This document shows positions 32,523 through 42,075 of a DNA stretch of 64,000 nucleotides, piece by piece. How positions within the stretch are numbered: the first letter of the stretch is position 1; every line of letters starts with the position of its first letter. The translations under genes and the position numbers were made by a program. Below the pieces are notes generated by a model. The model had not been told where the DNA came from and did no database searches. It was given only the letters and a program-made list of their open reading frames with translations. This DNA comes from Neocallimastix lanati (nom. inval.) (taxonomy: Eukaryota > Neocallimastigomycota > Neocallimastigomycetes > Neocallimastigales > Neocallimastigaceae): the NCBI GenBank assembly GCA_016946835.1, contig JACVTC010000148.1:360979-424978 (forward strand), in the 5' to 3' direction.

Positions 32523-33374
32523 ATGCAAAAAAAGAATTTTAAAAGTTCGGAACAACTTGTCAAGTCGATAAACTCTTCTAATAAATCTAGTACTTCAAGA
32601 ATGGATTATTATAATCGTATCTTATCATCATCATGCAGTACAGATATGATATTTCAAAGAATGATATCTACTATAAATTTTAAGGAAGTTGTACCTTTAC
32701 CTAAAAATAATAGTATGTTTCGATTTGTTATCAAATGTTTCAATAATACCAATAATGTAATTTTAGGACCTTTAAAAATTAGTTCTGGTATTACGTTAAC
32801 GGATTTACCCTCTTTATCTATTCCAATGTCTCATTACCATCTTAATAAAAACAATTTTGTACAAGATAATTTTATTCATCGAATTTCCGAAAACGAAACT
32901 GAACCAATGAAAAAATTTATTGAACGACTTCGATTTATCGATTCTCGTATGCAAATGCTAATTTCGGATTATATTAGACATATCGATGAATCTTCTCCTA
33001 TTTATTACATGTTAAAAAAAAATAATGTAACATTTAATCAAAATTGGATCTTTACTGGTATTATAAATAAAGGAAATAATAATACCGAATATATTAATAT
33101 TCGCTACTTTAAAGATTCATTTAAAGGCAAAAAAAAGATTGGTACTAATGTTTATTGTGGAGATGATTATTTGGATGAGATGGCAGATCTTCTTTCTAGA
33201 GACACGTTTTGTTATATTAATGGAAATATTTATCCATTGATAAAAGTAAATTATATTATTATTAATGAACGTATTGTTAATAATATACCAATGGTCAATT
33301 TTACATGTAAAGCTTACTTTGTAGATATAAACTTTATACCAAATTCAATTCATTGTAGTACTAAAAGATTATAA
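32523..33374 (+). CDS. Unknown viral protein, 283 residues
   Basis: An intact frame, start chosen at the first ATG at 32523 after the promoter-like motif. No known domain is recognised. It has a Ser/Lys-rich N-terminus (1-30), then a compact alpha/beta region with 'FRFVIKCFNN', 'WIFTGIINKGNN' and 'YINIRYFKDSFKGKKKIG'; no signal peptide or membrane segment. Size and the run of beta strands with basic and aromatic residues would fit a single-stranded-DNA-binding protein such as poxvirus I3 (269 residues), a function otherwise missing from this element, but no diagnostic motif supports it. It converges on the D6-type helicase gene. Confidence 0.6.
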   Translation: MQKKNFKSSEQLVKSINSSNKSSTSRMDYYNRILSSSCSTDMIFQRMISTINFKEVVPLPKNNSMFRFVIKCFNNTNNVILGPLKISSGITLTDLPSLSIPMSHYHLNKNNFVQDNFIHRISENETEPMKKFIERLRFIDSRMQMLISDYIRHIDESSPIYYMLKKNNVTFNQNWIFTGIINKGNNNTEYINIRYFKDSFKGKKKIGTNVYCGDDYLDEMADLLSRDTFCYINGNIYPLIKVNYIIINERIVNNIPMVNFTCKAYFVDINFIPNSIHCSTKRL

Positions 33375-34038
33375 ATATATATATATATGTTTATAGTAAA
33401 AATTTGACAATTTTAATGTTATAATTTCATTTAAATATACTTTAGTAATAACATAATTTAAATTATTAATAATAATAATATAAATTTATTTAATAATAAT
33501 GTAATATAACAATATAATATAATATAATATAAAATAATATAATATATTTATTTAATAAAATAATATTATATATATATTTATATATAAAATTATATTTACA
33601 CGTGTAATGAATAACGATATATAATAATAATTACATTAAATATATTTGGATATTAATTTTTTTAAAAAAATATATATATATTTTTCAATGTACAGATAAA
33701 TATATTTATTTTTTTTTCTATTTATTTAAAAAAAAAAAAAGTAAAAAGGAATATAAAATTATCAATTAATTTTTATTTTTAAAAAAATACTATATATAAT
33801 AAAAAATATTTACATTTAATTTTTCAAATATAATAATAATAATAATAATAATATCTTATATAATTAATATTTAATTTTAATATACTATTTATTTATATAC
33901 CTATATATAAAATTTTAATTTAAAATATTTTTTTATTTTTGTAATTATTTATATATTATTATTTTAATTTATATAAAATTTATTTACAATATATATATTA
34001 ATTATACTAAAAATATTGATAATTAAATGTTTATTCAT
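33375..34038. other. AT-rich convergent intergenic region
   Basis: About 0.66 kb of TA-rich repeats including (AAT)n near 33832-33852; no gene. Confidence 0.6.
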
Positions 34039-34450
34039 TTATAAAATAATAATAAGATCATAATCAAATAAATATTTTTTCCATAATTCTATCATTTCCT
34101 TTCTAGTTTTTTTCATTGTTTTTGAAAATGATATCAATAATTCATGCAACAAAAAAGCTTGATGTGGTCTTTCATTACAATATTTAGGAATATCGTTTTG
34201 AGTGACAACGCTTAAAATATGTTTTTTAATTTCTTTATATTTATCTTTATTGTTTTCTTCTTTATAAATTTTTTCCATTTTTTCTATAGAAGTTTCTTGA
34301 GAGTTTGGAATACGAATAGATGACAATTTTTTTTCCATATCGTCATAACAAATTGAATAGATGAGCTTTTCCAAAAGTTCTTGTTTTATATAAAAAGATT
34401 CAATATTACGACCACGATTAACTTCACGAAAATTAATAGAACCCGAATCT

Positions 34451-34510
34451 GAAGTAGAACGTTTTGAAGTTGAACGTTTTGAAGTAGAACGTTTTGAAGT
34501 AGAACGTTTC
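34451..34510 (-). repeat. 15-base tandem repeat encoding KRSTS units
   Basis: Four near-identical 15-base units (GAAGTAGAACGTTTT) in the helicase C-terminal domain, giving a basic Ser/Thr-rich tail of 'KRSTS' units. The near-identity of the copies implies recent expansion. Confidence 0.85.
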
Positions 34511-36484
34511 TGTTTTTTAAAATTAAAATTTAAATTTTTTTTCAAATCGCAATATCTTAAAGTTAAATCATTACATAACATATAGACATATTTATAACGA
34601 TCTTTTGTTCGATTTCCTTCTTCAGTACTATAATGATCATCCATTCGTTTTGAGATATTCTCTGAATTAAGCTCTTCATTTACCAACTTCCATTCTCGAA
34701 GATTAAAATCTGCATAAATAATATTAGTACTAAAATCCTTCTCTGACTTTTTTTTATTACTAGCATATGATGTAGTTTTAATAGTTGAAAAATACGATAT
34801 ATAAATGAAATTATCGATTTTTTTCCAATAAGGATAAAATAATTTAGTGATATTGAATAAATTTTGACGTAGAGCATATCTTAATATAAACAATTTTTCA
34901 GTATGAGAATATTTAATAATTTGATTATATGCTTCTCTGGTCATATCAGCATTTTGTAATTTATTGTTTAAAGACACTATTTCCTCGCTTTTAATATCAA
35001 CCTCTATGTGAATAAAGTTGGATGACTGTTCGTTCATTTGTCCACTTCTATTATTATTATAAAATGGAAGATTTTGGCGAATTAATTTTCCAAAATAAGC
35101 ATTCCTATAATTTAAACGACAATTGGATATAATTTTACGATAAATCATTCCGTCAGAATATCTTAAAATACCACCAGCTATCACAATATTATTACTATTA
35201 ATATATTCTATTAATTTTGGTAAAACGAATAGGTTAATGACAGGAATTCTATCCATAAGATCCATAATTCTAATACAATTGTTCTCTGAAAAGAATGTAC
35301 TTAACTTTTTATTTATTTCGATCATACATAATGGTAAAAGTTTATCTAAGTATACTGAAGAATAATGTAAATATGGAACGATACTTGTATTGCCAATTAT
35401 CTCATTTCCATTAATATCTTTGAATGTAGAAGTCTCTCCATGAATATTAGCATCTATAGCTATACTAGTATTGGTCATTGCTCTACTTTCACTCAGGCTT
35501 GATTCAATATCAAAAGGTTTATTCTGTTCGTTAGTAGAGAGACCGTTAGTGTTTTGAGGGTCATTTAAGTTAAAAGGAGCATGAATCAAAGATTCAATAG
35601 AAGCATTTTTTAATGCTTGATTAAATTTTAACGCATCTTTATATTTATTTTCACATAAAATATACTTGCGATAGTCCACACTATACTGATATGAATCGGA
35701 AGCACTCTACTTCGTCATCACATGCCATGTACAAATAAACATTGACGAATCGTTGATTTTCAGGAAGAGAATCATGTGAACCAACGCGTCGAATACGGCC
35801 AATAATTTGATTTATTTTCTCATAATTCCAATGCGGCGTTAATACTGTGTAATTGTCGGACATTCATAATATCAACACTTTCCGATACTATGTCACTTCC
35901 TAGAAGAACCTTTATCTTTGATCCATTTTGATTACTTGAATCATTAAATATATCTAAACGTTCCATCATATTTGGACAGAGCTTTTTATCTCCAGTAATA
36001 AATGTAAAATTCCAAAATTTATCCTCTCTTTCTTTTCGAATTTCCTTTAGTTCAGCGAATTCGTTATCATCATCAACATCATCATCATGAAAAGAAGAAA
36101 AATGATGAGGAAGAAAACGATCGATCCCTTTGCCTTTCCTATCCACTTTACTTTCTAAATTGGAAAAATTTGATGTCTTATCATTATGACGGCTATTAGA
36201 AGATACTTTATTATATATATAATGATAGCCCATAGCACAAAGTATCGCGGAAAAGTAATAAATACCAACTTGCTCAATGATACTGCAATAGATAAATATA
36301 GGTCCGTCTGGATTTTCCTTTTTATTTATTTCGTTAAGACAATGATACAATTTACAACAATAATTTTTAATATCCTTGGATTGTTGCATTATAATATCTT
36401 GTAAAAGAGGGTTACTATGAATAATCTTATCATTACTAAATTGGTATTCTGATAATTCCGATTTAACTTTGGATTTTGATCTTT

Positions 36485-36575
36485 TTTTTGCATCATTCGA
36501 TTTACCTTTTGCTTTTGATCCCTTTTTGGTATCATTCGATTTACCTTTTGCTTTTGATCCTTTATTAGTATCTTG
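36485..36575 (-). repeat. 39-base tandem repeat encoding basic GSKAKGKSNDTKK units
   Basis: About two and a half copies of a 13-residue lysine-rich unit between the two lobes of the helicase. Copies differ by a few bases, so the expansion is fairly recent. This could be a disordered nucleic-acid-binding linker. Confidence 0.8.
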
Positions 36576-37550
36576 TGTTAAATTATCATCAATTTGTAAA
36601 TGAAGAACACCAAGTGTTGCTTTCACATAATTGATTCCCATATTATTCTTCTCCTGAGGTTCCTTTAGGATATTTCGATAATTTTGAAGTTGAACTCCTT
36701 GCATAGGTACTTTTACTATTTTGTAACGTTCAATACCTGGTATATATGAACCCATATAATTCACGGTCGTGTTTGGTGGATTTAATCCATAATAAGACAG
36801 GTGACCAAGCATTTCTTCTTTCAGTTTTTCAGGGGTTAAAAATGAAGTGGAATTCAAATTTGGTTTAATTAATTTAACCAGATCTGTTATTTCATTTGCA
36901 TTATCAAAAATAGGAGTTGCAGACATAAATATAATTCGACCTTTATTAATATGATTTAAAAGTGAACTTAAATTGTTATAGATAAACTTTTTTTTGGTAG
37001 GGTTACGAAAATGATGAACTTCATCAATAATAATTAATCTTTCATCATAAAAAGAAAAAGAATTAGATGTTGTCTGTTGGTGGTCACTTTTGTTGTCATT
37101 ACCATCGGTGTCAGTGTTACTATCATTAATGTTTTTGATATCGTTACAGAAAGTTATATAAGTGCGAAATTCAATATACTTTTTGATAAATTCTTTATAA
37201 TCTTTAACATTCGGTAAGTGTGGATAATATTCAAAAGTATAATCATACCAAGTCTTTACACGTTTGGTAAATTCCGTAATAGCTTCCTTACCTTTTACAA
37301 GAATAATACAAGGTTTCTTATAAACATTTATGAATTTTAATGCAATCCATAATGCGGTGAATGATTTCCCGGTTCCTGGTGAATGATAAATTAGAAATCG
37401 GTTGACCACTTCATTTTCCGGTGACATATACCTTACGGGTAATATTTGGTATCTTTTCATATGTACATTTTCTTCTATCAACGGATTATTCGTATAAATC
37501 TCCGTAAATTCTCTTAAACTATGTAAGTTATTAATATCCGGATATGTCAT

Positions 37551-38379
37551 TTATAGTTCTATCTATCCTCAATACAAATTTATTTAACTCTATTATTTTT
37601 GTAAATAAATTAAAGAGAAAAAAAAAATAAAACAAAAAGGAAAAATTAATATATATTTATATAATGTAAAATAAATATAATTACTAATAAAGTAATTAAA
37701 CTACTTAACAAATTAAATTAAATAATTGTAAAATAATAATTTATTTACTACATCAATAATACTTTATTCAAAATTAAAATTATACTAATTTTAATGTAAT
37801 ATATCAAAAAATGTATTACTCTTTTAACTTTTATATTTTTTTTTTTTAATAAATTTATAAAATATAAACCTTAATATTTGTTTATAAATGTATTAAATAT
37901 TATACTTTTTAAATCATTTTATAAATATATTTTCAATGTAATAATAATATATTTAAGTTATTAAAATTTTTTCTTTTAATTTTATTGGTATATGAATGAA
38001 TAATATATGCTATTGAAAATTGATAAATTATTACATTATCTGTCCAACTATAAAAAAATATATATATATAATATAAATTTACTAATATTTAAAATTCAAC
38101 TATCCCAAAAAATAAATTAAAAGGTATAAAATTTTAAATTTTAGATCAAGATTAAATTTTAAAAATTTTATTTTTTTAGATCTACTTTAAACTTTAAAAA
38201 TTTTATTTAATTTATATGAGAAAACTCTTTCAAATGATAAATGACATTTATAAAAGAAGTTAAATAAATACTTTTAGAATTACTTACATTATTATTTTTA
38301 TAAATTTAATATATTTTAATTTTAAATTTTATTTTTTACTTTTAATAAGGTTTATATTATTCTATTTAAATTTGTAATA
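37551..38379. other. AT-rich divergent intergenic region
   Basis: About 0.83 kb between divergent viral genes; A/T tracts only, no gene seen. It must hold two promoters. Confidence 0.5.
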
Positions 38380-39252
38380 ATGGAAAATTTAACAAATTAT
38401 TACAACGAAGTGATCGAAATATTATGTAGTAAATCTGTCCAAGTCTTCAATAATAATTATAACCTTAATATAAATAAAGATAATATTTTAAATAATTTAA
38501 CTAAGGAAGATGATATCCAATCATCAATTCACGAAATGGCCAAACTTAGTTTGAATAATACTTGTATTGGATTAAAAAGAAATAAAACCACTTGTAATAA
38601 TAAAGTAATTCCGGGACATATGTATTGTGGAGTTCATGTTCGTTCAGAAGGGAAACTACCATTAAATCAATATATCAGTAATGTTGCTACCACTCTTAAA
38701 TATGGACATCCGGCAGTTGTTGTTTCCCTAGGTAATAATTGGATATTTCAAAAGGACAGTCAAAACAACGATATAAGAAAAAATGAATCTAAGTCTACTA
38801 AATGGCCATTAAGTGTTGATATGGTTGACAAATCATTACATTCTTATATTATATTTTTCGATGAATTTAAAAGTTATTTTGGTGCTGGAATACTTGTTAT
38901 TCAATATTGCTCCACCGAAAAAAATAAAAAGCAAAACAGTTATTTTATGGCAACTCATTATGTTGAAGTCAGTAGATATGGAGAAGAATTACAACCCGAG
39001 TATTACATTAAAATGACGTTCAAGTCTATTGCTTTGATTAAGGAAAAACCTATTTTTAGTAAAATCAAGGAATTTCTCTCTGAATACGGAATTCCATATG
39101 ATATTAATGAAATTAACAAACGCAATAGTGATATTATTGAAAATAATCCGGTAGTAATCTACAATAAAATAAATAAAATTATTAATGATCATTATAATAC
39201 TTTTTACTATAATTCAAAATCTTATATAACTTTGAATATTAATTCTGAATAA
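38380..39252 (+). CDS. Unknown viral protein with a small Cys/His zinc motif, 290 residues
   Basis: An intact frame. Near residues 61-86 it has 'CIGLKRNKTTCNNKVIPGHMYCGVH', a C-x(9)-C-x(9)-C-x2-H arrangement (the quoted run is 'CIGLKRNKTTCNN' then 'KVIPGHMYCGVH') like the small zinc-binding domain found in many giant-virus and fungal proteins (DUF5763 type). The rest is alpha/beta with no recognised domain; 'YFMATHYVEVSRYGEE' (about 188-203) is a well-structured stretch. No membrane segment or signal. The gene converges on the RNA polymerase largest-subunit N-terminal gene. Function unknown; a nucleic-acid or protein-binding role is a guess from the zinc motif. Confidence 0.6.
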   Translation: MENLTNYYNEVIEILCSKSVQVFNNNYNLNINKDNILNNLTKEDDIQSSIHEMAKLSLNNTCIGLKRNKTTCNNKVIPGHMYCGVHVRSEGKLPLNQYISNVATTLKYGHPAVVVSLGNNWIFQKDSQNNDIRKNESKSTKWPLSVDMVDKSLHSYIIFFDEFKSYFGAGILVIQYCSTEKNKKQNSYFMATHYVEVSRYGEELQPEYYIKMTFKSIALIKEKPIFSKIKEFLSEYGIPYDINEINKRNSDIIENNPVVIYNKINKIINDHYNTFYYNSKSYITLNINSE

Positions 39253-39915
39253 TTTCTAAAAAAAAAAAATTTAAAGATTAAAATAAAATAAAAATTAAAA
39301 TTATATACAAAATTGAAAAAAAAAAATATAATAATAATAATAATAATTATATTCATGTATAAAACTATGAAAAATAAAATTAATAATTAAAAGCATGTTT
39401 AAACGTGTAAATTCAATTGCAATTCTTTATGACATTTTAATTTTATAAATAAAAAAAAGAAAATTCAATAATAACAAATTTAAACTCTAATTAATAATTT
39501 TTAATTTTATTTAATATTTCAATAATTTTTATATTTAAAACATAATAATATTTATATTTATATTAATATTTAATACTTTAAATTATGTAAATAGTAAATT
39601 AATTACTATAATTTATATATTATTAAAAATAAAAATAACTGCTTATTCCAATTATATGTGTAAATGATTTTTTTTAAAAAAAAAAAAAAAGTTAAAAAAA
39701 TGCTTAAAAAAATTAACTATTTCATAAATGTATACAATGTTTTTTTAAAAAAATATAAAAACAAATATACAGTAATAGTAATAAATTTTTTTTTATTTAA
39801 AATATTTTTAAAACTTTAAACTACACCTTTTTTGATTTCAACAATATATTTTATATTATATCCTATTTTTATATCTGTAATATCATATTGACGGTCTCTA
39901 TATATTATATTTAGT
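39253..39915. other. AT-rich convergent intergenic region
   Basis: About 0.66 kb between converging genes; A and T runs, no gene seen. Confidence 0.5.
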
Positions 39916-42075
39916 TTAAAGACTAGCCATAGAAAATGCATGCTCTAAAAATGTTTCATCAATGTCTGGCTTATTCGTACTAAATGGGTAATAATATATC
40001 TCCTCATTGGAGTAGTTATGAACTACTCCTTGTTCATCGGTTACTAAATCTTCCATACTTTTAACAAGTTCTCTTTGTAAATACCCGGTAGATGATGTAT
40101 TAAGAGAAGTAGAAATAATACCTGCTCGACCAGATTTTGAATGAATAAATAATTCTTTTGCTGTTAATCCTTCGGAATAGGAACTTTTAATATAACAAAC
40201 TGGTAAAATAGCTTGAACTCCAACCGACATCAATATTTGAATAACATTATCCACATTTCCTTTAGATCCACTGTTAATGATATTAGTTAAATTATTATCG
40301 ATGGATTCCACTAATTCTGTAAGGTCACAATATTTTCGAAAAACTTGATTCTTAAACTCGTTGTAATTTTCAAATTTATTTTGATTTTCTATCAATGAGT
40401 CAAGATTTAGTACAGGTATAGGATCCATTTTATTTAAGATACTATCCGTTATGGGAAGATATGATTCTCTTATTTTATCATTTACCATACAATCAGCAAT
40501 AGAAATAGTAATAACATGAGTAAGATTATATACATGAACCATACGTTGAACATCCCACATAAATTTTAAATAGAATTCATTACCGTAATTTGAAATAGCA
40601 TTAAGTAAAATAGTTTGATTTTTATCGCTGATAACGCCTAGTAATATTCCTTTATCTACGATCAATTTACCTTCATGATCATGTAAAGTAAGCGTTCTAG
40701 GAAGTAATAAAGATAACAGGTGAGCATATGGGATATCTGTACTATTCATACGCGATTTGTAGTATTTACAAAATTTTTTCCAATCACTATCGGGAATGCC
40801 CAATTTATCGCACATTCTTTTAACAATATCAATATCAATAATTTCTTTATTACGTGTCATATTATAAATTCCGGTTAAAGTATCTTGTATAAATTTGATC
40901 ATAATAGAAGCATTTTTAAATGACCGGATATTATTTGCAATATTTAATTTTGTGGCCAACTCTTCTTTAGCTTCTTCACCCGGTAACCAAAAAATGTTCA
41001 TTTCGTCACCGTCAAAATCCGCTTGAAAGACATTAGCAATAAGTGGATTGATCTGAATGGTTCGACAGTTACTTGGACGAGAATGAACGGCTAAGATTGA
41101 AGTAGTTTGAAGTGTAGGTTGTCTATTGATGATAACAAAGTCATTGGTTTTATACCCATAGGGAATTAAGGAATCAGTAAAGACTTTAGGAATTAACACT
41201 ACATCTAAAGGAATATCAATATTTGGTACGATAACACTTCTAAGACAAAAATTTTGACGCTTAGCTAAACACATACTTCGGAAAATACCATTTTTTCCTG
41301 ATAACATCTGTTTAATATAATTTCTATTAGCATCCTCAACCGAATCGTTTTTACTACGAATACCTAAAATTTTCTTGTATAAATTATACGCACGCACAAT
41401 ATAGACGGACTTAATTAAATTTCCATTTTGATATTGGTAGTTGAGATCTAATACACGTTGATATAATGTTGTTACGTTATTATGAATCGTAGTGTTACTA
41501 GAATCTAGAATAGATGGTCTCATATTGATTGGTAAAACTGGAATATTTTTGATAAACACATTAAGTAAATGATTTTGTAGCTCTGGATTTTTTGAAAAAT
41601 TTGCAGAACGAATTTCTTCGTACATTTGCTCAATAGATAATGTTTTCTTACCAAAAGTGAAAGAATATTCTGAAATATTCTTTAACTCTTTATCAAAATT
41701 TTTGGAATACTTGAATTTATTGGATGTGACTTCCTCCGATTTAACTTTATGATATGAAAATGTTGTAGCAACTACACGTTTTTCGCAACAGGGGTTATTA
41801 GTGGAAAGTAAAGGATTATATTTTTTACAAACTGGACAAATATGACTTATTTCTTTACATAATATATTTACAAATACAGGATGAACAATTCTGTAATAAA
41901 GTGGTATTCTTCCCGTGTGTCCTGGACAATCTATCATTGATTTACATTGTTTACATGGTAATTGAGGATTGAGAATAAATGATGTTGTATTATCCGTTAA
42001 TTCATTCTTATTTTTAATAAGGATCGTTTCCTTTTCAAATTCTTCATCGGTATATAAATTAAACTTTAAATACAT
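39916..42075 (-). CDS. Viral RNA polymerase largest subunit, N-terminal gene (A'-like), 719 residues
   Basis: The frame carries the N-terminal two-thirds of an RPB1-type subunit. The clamp zinc site 'CKQCKSMIDCPGHTGRI' spans residues 41-57 and a second Cys set follows ('CPVCKK', about 80). 'NRQPTLQTTSILAVH' (about 313-327) and 'NVFQADFDGDEMNIFWLPGEEA' (about 347-368; the catalytic 'ADFDGDEMN' holds the three magnesium-binding Asp) are clear. Near the end are 'SKSGRAGIISTSLNTSSTGYLQREL' and 'VKSMEDL', the bridge-helix region, after which the gene stops, as archaeal RpoA1 does. Translation begins at residue 1 with only a short lead before the first zinc site. The C-terminal part is the separate gene at 26956-28467. 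It is the last recognisable viral gene before host DNA resumes. Confidence 0.88.
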   Translation of the reverse strand: MYLKFNLYTDEEFEKETILIKNKNELTDNTTSFILNPQLPCKQCKSMIDCPGHTGRIPLYYRIVHPVFVNILCKEISHICPVCKKYNPLLSTNNPCCEKRVVATTFSYHKVKSEEVTSNKFKYSKNFDKELKNISEYSFTFGKKTLSIEQMYEEIRSANFSKNPELQNHLLNVFIKNIPVLPINMRPSILDSSNTTIHNNVTTLYQRVLDLNYQYQNGNLIKSVYIVRAYNLYKKILGIRSKNDSVEDANRNYIKQMLSGKNGIFRSMCLAKRQNFCLRSVIVPNIDIPLDVVLIPKVFTDSLIPYGYKTNDFVIINRQPTLQTTSILAVHSRPSNCRTIQINPLIANVFQADFDGDEMNIFWLPGEEAKEELATKLNIANNIRSFKNASIMIKFIQDTLTGIYNMTRNKEIIDIDIVKRMCDKLGIPDSDWKKFCKYYKSRMNSTDIPYAHLLSLLLPRTLTLHDHEGKLIVDKGILLGVISDKNQTILLNAISNYGNEFYLKFMWDVQRMVHVYNLTHVITISIADCMVNDKIRESYLPITDSILNKMDPIPVLNLDSLIENQNKFENYNEFKNQVFRKYCDLTELVESIDNNLTNIINSGSKGNVDNVIQILMSVGVQAILPVCYIKSSYSEGLTAKELFIHSKSGRAGIISTSLNTSSTGYLQRELVKSMEDLVTDEQGVVHNYSNEEIYYYPFSTNKPDIDETFLEHAFSMASL

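Larger units (their letters stand above)
34039..37550 (-). pseudogene. Viral D6-type superfamily 2 helicase (VETF small subunit/D1133L-like), fossil
   Basis: The gene begins at 37550. Helicase motifs in order: P-loop 'YHSPGTGKSFTALWIA' (about 37345-37392), 'LIIIDEVHHFRNP' (motif II, DEVH, about 37007-37045), 'IIFMSATPIFDN' (motif III, about 36898-36935), 'VLLGSDIVSESVDIMNVRQLH' (motif V, about 35850-35910, here quoted as 'VLLGSDIVSESVDIMN' and 'VRQLH'), and 'QIIGRIRRVGSH' (motif VI, about 35790-35825). A long C-terminal domain without recognised family follows. The span (about 1170 codons) matches asfarvirus D1133L (1133) more than poxvirus D6 (637). In poxviruses this protein, with A7, recognises early promoters. 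The gene is broken. Two internal tandem repeats are listed separately. Confidence 0.85.
2292..42075. mobile_element. Endogenous NCLDV-type viral block (asfarvirus/poxvirus-like), broken
   Basis: Within about 40 kb there are a family B DNA polymerase (two copies), a D5-type primase-helicase, both large RNA polymerase subunits, a three-domain capping enzyme, a UDG-like gene, a TFIIS-type zinc ribbon, a D6-type helicase and a candidate VETF large subunit. This combination is diagnostic of Nucleocytoviricota, and domain layout and lengths best fit the asfarvirus/poxvirus side. Host secreted-protein genes flank it, so it appears integrated. The outer limits are set only by the nearest host genes (1370 and 43600). 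It is broken: about eight breaks, mostly in the left half and in the helicase; many other frames are fully open, which in DNA this AT-rich suggests a fairly young insertion. No capsid or packaging gene was recognised, so the block may be a partial genome or continue elsewhere. Confidence 0.85.

Noticed and set aside
2292-42075. Yeast-type cytoplasmic linear plasmid (killer-plasmid family) as the source of the block
   Set aside because: These also carry polymerase B, capping enzyme, helicase and RNA polymerase, but their polymerase is protein-primed and their RNA polymerase subunits are fused; the D5-type helicase, UDG-like gene and polymerase motif set here fit NCLDV better.
2292-42075. Polinton/Maverick or other capsid-bearing transposon
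   Set aside because: No integrase, protease, packaging ATPase or capsid gene seen, and the RNA polymerase and capping genes are not part of those elements.
2292-42075. Alternative genetic code
   Set aside because: Long genes on both sides use TGG for Trp and end at normal stop codons; nothing suggests reassigned stops.
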